A DNA stretch of 64,000 nucleotides, from contig NC_084801.1 of assembly GCF_963169125.1 (NCBI RefSeq), positions 73,473,696 to 73,537,695 of the forward strand. The letters run 5' to 3'. A model generated the notes under the pieces. The model was not told the DNA's origin, made no database searches, and saw only the letters and a list, made by a program, of their open reading frames with translations. The stretch comes from Humulus lupulus (Eukaryota; Streptophyta; Magnoliopsida; Rosales; Cannabaceae). A program made the translations under genes and the position numbers. Shown piece by piece: positions 11,101 to 18,717 of the stretch (position 1 is its first letter; each line of letters starts with the position of its first letter).

Positions 11101-12340
11101 GACCTGGATGACTCCCATTGTTGAGTACCTCGTCGAGGGCAAGTTACCCGAAGGGCGCAACGACATAGGGCGAGTCCTTTATCAAGCCCCGAGATATACG
11201 CTAGTCGAGGGGGTGTTGTACCGACGTGGGCATTCATTACCTCTCCTCCGGTGTGTTCTTCCAAGTGAGGCGAGGGCCATCCTGCAGGAAGTTCATGACG
11301 GATTCTGCGGAGATCACACTGGGGGGCAAAGCCTGGCCTTGAAGATCCTTCGGCAGGGTTTTTACTGGCCGACTCTGTCCAAAGACTCGATCTCATACGT
11401 AAAAAAGTGCGACAAATGTCAGCGGTTCGCCGCGGTTGCACGAGCACCCCCGGCCGAGCTAAAAATGATATCGTCTCCCTGGCCCTTCGCCATTTGGGGC
11501 ATAGATCTAATAGGCGCCCTGCCCACCGGAAAGGGCGGGGTCCGTTACGCCGTGGTAGCCATTGACTACTTCACAAAGTTGGCCGAAGCAGAGCCGTTGG
11601 CGACAATAACATCGAAAAAGGTGCTAGACTTCGTGGTTAAAAGCATCGTTTGTCGATTCGGCCTACCCAAAAAGATCGTTTCCGACAATGGCACTCAATT
11701 TGACAGCGACCTGTTCACCGAATTTTGCGAAAAGAACGGAATTGTGAAAAGTTTCTCATCCGTGGCCTATCCCCAGGCGAACGGCCAGGTCGAAGCTGTC
11801 AATAAAACTCTAAAAGCAAGCCTCAAGAAGAGGCTAGATGAGGCAAAGGGGATCTGGCCAGAACAGCTCCCCCAAGTTCTGTGGGCCTATAGGACCTCAC
11901 ATCGGACTCCCACGGGTCACACTCCTTTCTCCCTAACCTTTGGAAGTGAAGCGGTCCTCCCCGTGGAGGTAAAGGTCCTATCGCACAGGGTCCGGTCCTA
12001 CGAACAGAACAAGAACCACGAGCTCCTATGCCACTCCTTAGACTTGATGGATGAGAGGCGAGAGGATTCACAACTCCAGCTCGCCCATTATCAACAGAAA
12101 ATCACTCGCTACTTCAACCCTAAGGTCAAAAGACGTGCCTTTAGCGTCGGCGATTTGGTCTTGAGGAGAGTTTTCCTGGCCGGGAAAGATCCCAAAGATG
12201 GGGTTCTGGGACCAAGCTGGGAAGGACCATACCAGGTCATCGAAGTCATCAAAGAAGGGACGTATAAATTAGCTCGACTTGGTGGAGGGGCGGTCCCGCG
12301 GACTTGGAATGCAATCCACCTAAAGAAATATTATCAGTAA
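8198..12340 (+). CDS. pol: A1 Pol polyprotein: protease, RT, dual RNase H, integrase
   Basis: A long open frame of 1380 codons, fused upstream to gag in the same frame (8198 is just the first alternative start after the stop). Numbered from 8198: protease motif VLVDNGSSVN with Asp124 (DNG, not DTG/DSG); RT with FMDAYSGYNQ and YVDD at 526-529; native RNase H about 650-780; second, archaeal-type RNase H about 808-940 with VDGSSN (Asp815), NEAEYEALL, FSDSQLV and NANADALA supplying its acidic residues; integrase zinc region from His1033 (HDGFCGDH…CDKCQRF), then Asp1103, Asp1163 and Glu1199, a D-D-35-E core. It ends HLKKYYQ. The second RNase H is diagnostic of Tat elements. It copies genomic RNA into DNA and inserts it. 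No inactivating change seen in this part. Confidence 0.95.
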   Translation: MAQYSRNRVPTGRPAPEIPASQPGPRVEQDVPPPVVEGEISTISGGPHMAGTSRGAQKRYINELKAHNGGEFVPEQRQSKQQRLEKQPVTFTEEDAGHVQFPHNDPLVVAVQLANRRVRRVLVDNGSSVNLLFRSTLEKMGLTVSELKETSMMLYGFSGEGSAAIGTIELVITLGDESRTVSKLLEFVVIDCSAAYNAILGRPTLIAFEAITSVRHLAMKFPTSTGVCTIKGDQLAARECYSISMKGKSKPGQVAMAIQDEEESQGPKAAPEIEKPRVSEDENLALSEDIDPRVGEDRSELQAIEDLEEVGIDEQNSSRTVKLGKNLCDRRKADLTAFLKKNLDVFAWSHEDMIGISPSVIMHTLHLDKSVPAKSQKQRRLGTTRAEALEEEVARLKKCGFIREARFPIWVANPVLVPKPNGKWRTCIDFSDLNKACPKDCFPLPRIDQLVDATAGHELMSFMDAYSGYNQIAMNPADQDHTSFMTPTNVYCYKVMPFGLKNAGATYQRLVNRMFADQIGKNMEVYVDDMLVKSKTATNHVADLEECFNILREYGMRLNPQKCTFGVASGKFLGFIVNTRGIEANPDKIRSVLELPSPRSRKDVQGLTGRVAALNRFISKSTDKCLPFYNLLRGNKKFEWTVGCEGAFLDLKTHLAEPPVLSKPRVGEPLFLYMAVTEDAASAVLVREEDQAQKPVYYISKRLLGAESRYPLMEKLAFCLITASRKLRPYFQSHSVHVMTDQPLRQVLQKPEASGRLLKWAVELSQFEIFYTPRTTIKSQALADFVAECAGFREIPSEDSQQLTSAGSSWRIFVDGSSNENGSGAGIILISPEGHRFHSALRFGFKASNNEAEYEALLARLRIASELKASSVQCFSDSQLVVNQVLGQYQARGPKMASYLAKVKSELSTFGQGSIEQIPREQNANADALAKLATSGEAETLGLVPVEFLDKPSIDGDRADIEMIDIRPTWMTPIVEYLVEGKLPEGRNDIGRVLYQAPRYTLVEGVLYRRGHSLPLLRCVLPSEARAILQEVHDGFCGDHTGGQSLALKILRQGFYWPTLSKDSISYVKKCDKCQRFAAVARAPPAELKMISSPWPFAIWGIDLIGALPTGKGGVRYAVVAIDYFTKLAEAEPLATITSKKVLDFVVKSIVCRFGLPKKIVSDNGTQFDSDLFTEFCEKNGIVKSFSSVAYPQANGQVEAVNKTLKASLKKRLDEAKGIWPEQLPQVLWAYRTSHRTPTGHTPFSLTFGSEAVLPVEVKVLSHRVRSYEQNKNHELLCHSLDLMDERREDSQLQLAHYQQKITRYFNPKVKRRAFSVGDLVLRRVFLAGKDPKDGVLGPSWEGPYQVIEVIKEGTYKLARLGGGAVPRTWNAIHLKKYYQ

Positions 12341-12449
12341 ACATTTGTAAGGCCTAGAAGGTCACCTTCCATGTATAAATAAAAATCAAATGTTTCTCGT
12401 TATTTGCAAGGGTAATTTTAAAGTAACAACGAAAGACCCTTTCCCAGTT

Positions 12450-12464
12450 ACTTGGGGGGCATAT
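12450..12464 (+). promoter_or_regulatory. A1 internal polypurine-like motif after pol
   Basis: ACTTGGGGGGCATAT stands 110 bases after the pol stop. It resembles the true polypurine tract before the 3' LTR (GAGCTTGGGGGGCAGA, 16790-16805) but has no LTR start after it. The same motif stands at the same place in A2, B1 and B2. It could be a second plus-strand primer, a relic of an older 3' end, or part of the 3' end of gag-pol transcripts; inferred only. Confidence 0.55.
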
Positions 12465-12549
12465 GGTACCCGGATATATCCAGGTCTCCTTAACGACTTA
12501 GGTGTTAATTTTTATCTATGGATAAGAGTTATCACAAACTAAGTCCTAT

Positions 12550-13037
12550 CCTGGTCTTAACCAGGTCATAAAACTTAGAAGTTAGCTAAAATTTGTTGAC
12601 CGAGGTTCTTCTTTAAAGAGCCCGGGATACGGATAAAAGTTGACGCGACCTGAGTTTTTTCAAAATAAGCTCCTGGTCTTAACCAGGTCATAAAACTTAG
12701 AAGTTAGCTAAAATTTGTTGACCGAGGTTCTTCTTTAAAGTGCCCGGGATACGGATAAAAGTTGACGCGATCTGAGTTTTTTCAAAATAAGCTCCTGGTC
12801 TTAACCAGGTCATAAAACTTAGAAGTTAGCTAAAATTTGTTGACCGAGGTTCTTCTTTAAAGAGACCGGGATACGGATAAAAGTTGACGCGAACTAAGTT
12901 TTTTCAAAATAAGTTCCTGGTCTTAACCAGGTCAGAAAACTTAGGAGTGAACTAAAAATTTGTTGAACGCGGATCTTATTTAAAGAGCCCGGGATACGGA
13001 TAAAGTTAACTCGAACTACGTTCATAAAAATAAAGAG
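12550..13037 (+). repeat. A1 tandem array, four 122-bp units
   Basis: Units start at 12550, 12672, 12794 and 12916 (period exactly 122), each opening with the inverted repeat CCTGGT-cttA-ACCAGG. They also contain GCCCGGGATACGG and GTTGACGCGA. The first three are nearly identical and the fourth is diverged. It lies between pol and the 3' end of the reverse-strand gene. Tandem repeats in this untranslated region are a known feature of Tat/Ogre elements and a source of satellite DNA. Confidence 0.95.
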
Positions 13038-13160
13038 ATAAATTATGACCAAATGCATGAAAATATGTATGTAAAACTGGTTGAGCAAATTGTCTCGAGG
13101 CGGAAAAAAGAGAATTACAATAGAAAAAAGAGTGTTCAAAATACGAAAACAAGAAGCATC

Positions 13161-15821
13161 CTAAGCCCCATCAGCTGGCCCTTTGGAGGTCGCGGTCTCA
13201 CCCTCCTCCGCCGCGGCAGAGGCCTCTCCAGTCTCCGATGGAGGAGCCTCCTTATTCAGGCGGGCTTGAAGCCGCGGCAACAGGAATGCCCAGAGGTCCG
13301 GCGGCATGAAGGAGAAGTCCGCGTCGGGATTGTGGGACCAGCAGTGATAGAATAGGTCCTGTAAGGACTGCTCCGACACGACCCGCTCGTCTTTCAGGGC
13401 GGCCTGGGAGGTCTGGACTTCGGCCTTCGCCACCTCAAGGTCTGCCCGCGATGCGGCCAGGGAGTTTTTAAGCTCTAGGTTCTCGGAGCGAAGCTTCTCT
13501 AGCTCGGATGCGGCCAGGGAGCGTTTAAGCTCTTGGTTCTCCGAGCGGGCCTTCTCTAGCTCGGCTTTTGAGGCCGCCAAGGCGTCTCTCGCCTCCTGAA
13601 ACTCCTGGAGGGCAGTCTGACGATCTGCTTCCAAACCCTCGAGCTGGGCCTTGGTCCTAACGATGCCTCTATAGGCGGCAGCCATGCCCTGCAAGAAAAG
13701 AGTGATAAATTAGCAAACTGGAAGGAGAAAGGCGGCATGTGAGTGTCAAAGCCTTAGAAGAAGGGGGCACTTTACCGTTAAAGTCATGTCCATAGCGGAC
13801 TCTATGACTCGGACCGGGCTCGTTGTTTCGATGGCACGGAGCTCCTTCTCCCTGATATTGTAATAGTGGCTGACGGCGTAGCTGGCCGACTCGTACACCG
13901 TAACCCGGAATGCTTCGGGCATCTTCTCCAGAGCCCGGGGGTCGACCGGGATACGCACGTCCGGGGCTGCCGCGGCCAGATTCCCGACCTCTATTACCCC
14001 GTCCTGGGCGGCCAGTGGAGATCGTTGGGGTGGCGAATGCATGAGTCCTGTCCTGGCGACAGGGAGGTTCGCCCCCGCGACCTGGGATGACGGGTCTCTC
14101 TCCTTCTCCGTGGCTGGGGATTTGGTGGAGACCCCGGTCGAGCTCTTGGACTCGCGAAGCCTCTTTAACCTCGGCCCCGCCGGGGGATTCCCACCAAACA
14201 CAACGCCCCGCAGACTATTCCCGGGCTGAGACATCTCTTCTGCCAAAGAGCAAAAAACACGGTTATCAGCAATCATACAGAAAAAAAGGCAATAAGAAAG
14301 CAAATACTAGGGGAGCCCTACCCCCCGAGCTGGAAGAGCCTAGGACGATTATCTCACGAACTGGCGAAGGTTCTAGGTCCGGTTCTGAATCGGGGCTGGA
14401 CTCTTCTACGTACTGCCTAATCCCCGGAGCGTAGACGCCCCTCTGGAGCGCAGGCCACGTGCGTAAATTGGTCCCGTACTCCTCAAAAATGGCCGACCTA
14501 AAGGCTAGGGTATTATCTACTACTACGGTGCCCTTGGGCCGACTCTCTTGGTTGTCCAGCACGAGCTAGTCAACGCAGTGGAGCAGAAGCGTGTCCAGAT
14601 CCGGATTCCTTTGGTGACGATGGACGAGCTGCCTAGGGTTGAACCTAACCAGCCGGGGGTCTGCAGTGGCCCTATCTACGTTCTTAAATAAGTAAAAGTT
14701 ACCTTGACCGAAAGGACCCGCGGCTGCTCCGGATTGGGCCCTCTCCTCGATCATCCTCTGGGCGACCTCCAAGCTCCTCTTCCTGTTCCTCACCAGAGGA
14801 ACTTCCTCACCTTCTTCCTCGCCTTCGTCATCTGCGACCTCCTCCGCGATGGTCGACCTGTTGTCGCGGGCTGGGGGAGGACCCCGGGGCCTTTTCAAAT
14901 CCAAAGTCTGATTTGGGAAAATCAGCTTGCAGAATACCATCGCCTCGTCTGTCACGAGCACGCGGTAGTCTTTCTCACTGGGAGGCAGGTTCGCCAGTGT
15001 GTCGTATTGACCCCCGAGGGTCACGGACTTTTCGGTCCTCGAGTAGATGGCTGCAAGGTTGGTTGAAATCAGAATTGGAATAAGGGACGAGCTAAAATAA
15101 GATAACCGTTAAAAGGCGAGCTAAATGGAGGATTACTTACGAGGGCGGTTGAAATAATGATGATCGCAATTTCGGAACCCAGTAGACATAAAAAACTGGT
15201 CTTTGAAGTCGTTTGGATGGCTCGGCAGCTCGATCACTGCTGCTGTGTTAGGGAAGCAGGTTAAGTAATAGAACCCGTCGCCTCGCCCCCGCTGGTCCGG
15301 GCTGGCTTTGAGGCAGAAGAAATACAAGATATCAGCAGGAGTGGGGACCTCCCACTCATGCTTTTGGAACAAATACCTCAGTCCCGCCAGCAGACGGTAG
15401 GAATTGGGGGGGAGATGAAATGGGGCCAACCCCACATAGTTCAGAAAATCAGCAAAATACTGATCCAGGGGGAGGAAGGCCCCTGCCTTGAAGTGTTCCC
15501 CGCTCCAGGCCGCGAACGACTCGTCGAGCGGCGTGCAGCTCCTCTCCCCATCCGCAGCAGGTCGGGCGATCACGGAGGTCTTCCCCAGAGGAATGTTGTG
15601 GTTAAGGAAGATTTTGGTGATCTTTGCCTGGCTGGTTATCTTCGAGACGATTCTCTCCGCCTCGAAAAACGCGTCAGGAGCCACCTCGGCCTGCTTCTCC
15701 ACCGCCGGTCCAAAGTGAGGAATTGGCGAGCTGGTCACCACCGCCTTTCCTTTATCCTTCTGGGAGGCCGAACTTCCCACATTCTTCTGTGGCAGATTTC
15801 TCTTTGGAGCCATCTGGTCGC
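13161..15821 (-). pseudogene. A1 reverse-strand gene, four coding exons
   Basis: Exons read 15821-15141 (ATG 15813), 15050-14322, 14239-13776 and 13688-13161, with introns of 90, 82 and 87 bases: donors GTAAGT, GTAGGG, GTAAAG; acceptors TTGCAG, TGGCAG, TTGCAG; phases 1, 1, 0. All junctions keep frame over 798 codons including the stop. Exon 1 holds AGAFLPLDQYFADFLNYVGL followed by APFHLPPNSYRLLAGLRYLF, resembling Pfam Transposase_28 ('putative gypsy type transposon', recalled). Exon 2 has an acidic DDEGEEEGEE stretch, exon 3 is basic and proline-rich, exon 4 is a coiled coil with repeated LEKLRSEN-like units ending in LFYHCWSHNPDADFSFMPPDLW. A single TAG (14568-14566) interrupts exon 2. Introns survive because they run opposite to the genomic RNA. 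Function unknown; 'transposase' is only the domain's historical name. Confidence 0.85.
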
Positions 15822-16558
15822 CTATCGAACAAAAGAAAACACTTTAGAAAAGGCGACCCAAGCAGGAGAGTGAGGCAAGTATTAAGTACACGAGCTGAGT
15901 TAAGCCCAGCCCGTGGAGAGTGGTGCCACGCGTTCCAAGGAACACGCGCCTATGCCCTCAACAGATCCCAGATTACTCGGAATTCGTGTGTCAGATGGCT
16001 CAGAGTAAGAAAAAAAATTTTTTGCCTTGGGGGGAAAGTTTCAACAGGCAAGGCGTGGCAAAACCGCTTTTAAGGCATATTCCCTAAGCTACCCGGTTTT
16101 TGCACCCAAAGTTCCTACGGATCCTACCCAGAAATTGTTCCTAAGAGAGAATCATGGAACCCATGTTCTAAGGCGATGTCCCATGGCAAGTGTGCCCTAA
16201 TCAAAGAAGGGCCATCACCCTCCATATCCGCGCGACCTAGAAAACCTCTGCATGTGGCTACAGTAAAATTTTTTACCTAGGCTACAGTGGCATGCTTTCA
16301 AAAATAAACAGGGACAGAAGACTTACAGTATAGGGTTGGATGGTGAGCGAGGTTGCTGCGCTGGTAGGAGCTTCGTTGGCACAGTAGTCTCCAAGGCCTT
16401 GAAGGAACTTGCACGCTTAAGCTTCGTGAACGGAGAAGATGAGAACAATGGAAATGAGGGTTTTGCTCTTCGGAAGGTCAGAGAGAAAAGAAGGAAATTT
16501 GAGAGGTTCTGAATGGTAAGGTGGTCCGTGCGTGGGATGACCACCCCCTTTTTATACA
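15822..16558 (-). promoter_or_regulatory. Promoter, leader and 5'-UTR intron of the A1 reverse-strand gene
   Basis: On the minus strand TGTATAAAAAGG (16558-16547) is a good TATA box. About 30 bases on begins a CT-rich leader without long ORFs, ending at a GTAAGT donor (16326-16321). An intron of about 500 bases ends at GATAG (AG at 15823-15822), eight bases before the ATG at 15813. A2 and B2 show the same order: TATA box, CT-rich leader, GTAAGT, acceptor 6-8 bases before ATG. The ORF at 16323-16700 spans promoter and leader and I do not think it is coding. Confidence 0.65.
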
Positions 16559-16789
16559 AGGGGGGATCACATGTAAAAGGCTCCTGGGAGACCCTCCACT
16601 CGAAATGTGAAACGACGGCTGGACAGTAGGCTAGGCCATTTAATGCGGTTCTCGTAGAATGTACCGTCGCCACCCACGGCGTTCCACGTATCAGACGCAT
16701 GCGAAAAGCATGGAATGCGAAGGGTTGTGGGAGAAGTCTAAAAGCTCCAACTGTGGTCTCCCATGTCTGACGTCATGGACCACGAGCAG

Positions 16790-16805
16790 GAGCTTGGGGG
16801 GCAGA
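16790..16805 (+). promoter_or_regulatory. A1 polypurine tract
   Basis: GAGCTTGGGGGGCAGA directly precedes the 3' LTR start TGTACG; it primes plus-strand DNA synthesis. Confidence 0.9.
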
Positions 16806-17582
16806 TGTACGCCCTGGATTTCCCACGGGCTGTTTAGCAGGACGATCCTCGGACTAAACATGATTTAGCCCGAGGCTCCCACAGGCCAGAGGCTTTATCT
16901 TCAGGACGGGCCCTTTCTAGCTCGAGGGGATGGAGTTTCCTGCTCCCTCTTGTTGTTCCAGGAGCTGGGAACAACATCCGACGACCACTGACGGATCAGC
17001 TCGGGTTATGGATTGCTCCGGTAGCGAGCTTCTCAGGAAGCTCTGACCCTATGGGAAGTCAACACGCAAGATAAACGTGCATAATCCTGCCATCACGTGT
17101 CCGATATCCCCCTGACTTCTCGGACACGCCGCAGGAACGTGCGTATTCAGACACCCACGGATGGGTTGGGCCGTGCGGCCCATTATCTCCTTCCATACTG
17201 ATTAGACCACACTTGTGTGTCAGGTTTAGGAAGTAATCATGAATATCACAGACTTGATATGACAAATGGTAAGGTCACGGGATGACCTCCCTACCAATTT
17301 CCAGGTGCCTTCTCCTATAAATATGGAGACCCTGGGAATTGATAGGGGTTGGAAAAAATAGTCTTGTAAGAACTATATATTTTGTAAACCAATTACCCAG
17401 AAAAGATCAATAATATTGACTAGTGGAGTAGAAGGATTTTAACCTTCGAACCACTTAAAAACGTGTTTAGGGTCACCTAGTTCTTCTCACAAAGATTTCA
17501 TATCTGCGGCGGTTCTACTTTCAAGTACTAATCTCTTTCTCTTCTTCTCTTAATTACCTGTTGCCGAAGAACCGCGTCAACA
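16806..17582 (+). repeat. A1 3' LTR
   Basis: 777 bp, identical in length to the 5' LTR; I find one substitution between them. Followed by the target-site copy GAAGC (17583-17587). Confidence 0.95.
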
Positions 17583-17975
17583 GAAGCCATGTTACCTGTT
17601 GAGTTAGATCCATCATCGCATAAAAGGCAGACATACGCCCAGAATACGAATAACTATTTGTTAATGGAATCTTCTGACTTGGTCAATGAAAGGCGTGAGT
17701 AGCCTCAACTACAAGTTGCAGCTTACCTACAAAAGGTCGCTCGATATTTTAACTCTAAAGTACGCGAAAGAAGGTTTGGCATGGGGGATTTAGTACTTAA
17801 AAGAGTTTTTCTTAACACTTGCAATCAGGCTGCTTGAGTAATTGGACTAAACGAGGAAGGGTCATATTAGATTGAAGAAATCCTTCAACCAGGCACATAG
17901 AAACTTGCTCGCTTAAATGGAGATCTTGTTCCTCGCTATGGGAATGGAGAACACCTACGCAAGTACTATCGATGA
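17583..17975 (+). pseudogene. B1 integrase C-terminal end
   Basis: Resumes B1 after A1: EAMLPVELDPSSHKRQTYAQ, then VARYFNSKVRERRF and GDLVLKRVFLNT, ending at the NGEHLRKYY-like C-terminus (stop TGA 17973-17975). It matches B2 37121-37513 throughout, with several stops and single-base changes (for example TAG after ERRE near 17700, and TGA in place of the GVLGP codons near 17835). Confidence 0.88.
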
Positions 17976-18717
17976 ACAATTCATTTTAAATATTTGGCTT
18001 GTATTAATTTTACTTTTTTATATGTTTTTGAACAAGGGTTGGCCAGTTAGATGGCTGGTCGCTTATAAGTGTAGGATCTATTTATGATCACTCGTATAGA
18101 CACGAATCTTGTCCATTTATTTACGAGAAATAAAAGGAACTGTGATCAGCTAGTTATTCTTGCCAATTATTGTATCTCTTACAAGTGCATGCTCATTACG
18201 TGTGTTGTTTTGCTATATTATAATTAATTGTTTATAAGTAACTGAGCAATAATGTTGGAACATGTATTGGTCAATGGCAAGTGACTGATAACCTTATTCT
18301 CCTCGATCACTTGGGGGGCATATAAGATACTAAGTGACCAAAGCATATGCATATCATAAACATATGTAAACACATGAGCAAAATAAGGGAAAGCATACTA
18401 CGACACTTAAGAGTATTTTTTAAAAAAATTAGTTAATTTTGTGAAATCATAATAAAGTGTTATGCTAAGTTCGGTCATACAAGCAGATGTTATAATAGCA
18501 ATAGTAATTTGCAACTGTTATAATATCAAAATGAAATATCTTTACACCATGAGCAATTGCTGCTCGAATGTAATTAAAAATATTAAAAGGTAAATAAAAC
18601 TGCCTTAGGCAGCAAATAGTCTTATCACCACGAACAATGTGTTCGGGTATTTTAATTACATAAATAAAAATATCTATTGTGCAGTTGAAGGGGGTCTAGT
18701 TGAGAATGTTGATCGAC
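17976..18717 (+). other. B1 post-pol spacer with polypurine-like motif
   Basis: Non-coding, homologous to B2 37514-38210. It contains CACTTGGGGGGCATATAAG at 18308-18326, matching B2 at 37851-37869, and a weak inverted repeat near 18035 (TTGGCCAG…ATGGCTGG). No ORF of note. Confidence 0.7.

Larger units (their letters stand above)
6042..17582 (+). mobile_element. A1: complete Tat-lineage Ty3/gypsy retrotransposon
   Basis: An 11,541-bp element with two 777-bp LTRs, a GAAGC duplication on both sides, a primer-binding site, gag, pol, a central tandem array, a reverse-strand gene and a polypurine tract. Pol order (protease, RT, RNase H, second RNase H, integrase) marks the plant Tat lineage. The LTRs differ at one position that I can find (6786 C against T in the 3' LTR), so it inserted recently. 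Gag carries a deletion with a frame change and a stop, so this copy cannot make its own full Gag. Confidence 0.95.

Noticed and set aside
12549..13037. CRISPR-like array
   Set aside because: Units are contiguous 122-bp tandem repeats without unique spacers, in a plant retrotransposon.
14571..14702. An extra 74-base intron in exon 2 of the A1 and A2 reverse genes (GTAAC donor at 14702/24171, CAG acceptor at 14629/24244)
   Set aside because: The supposed intron reads open in A1 and aligns with A2 residue by residue (GNFYLFKNVDRA against GNPFLFRELDRA), and splicing it would shift the frame. It is coding.
16323..16700. 125-codon minus-strand ORF near the A1 3' LTR
   Set aside because: It covers the TATA box and leader of the reverse gene and ends at a splice donor; no domain.
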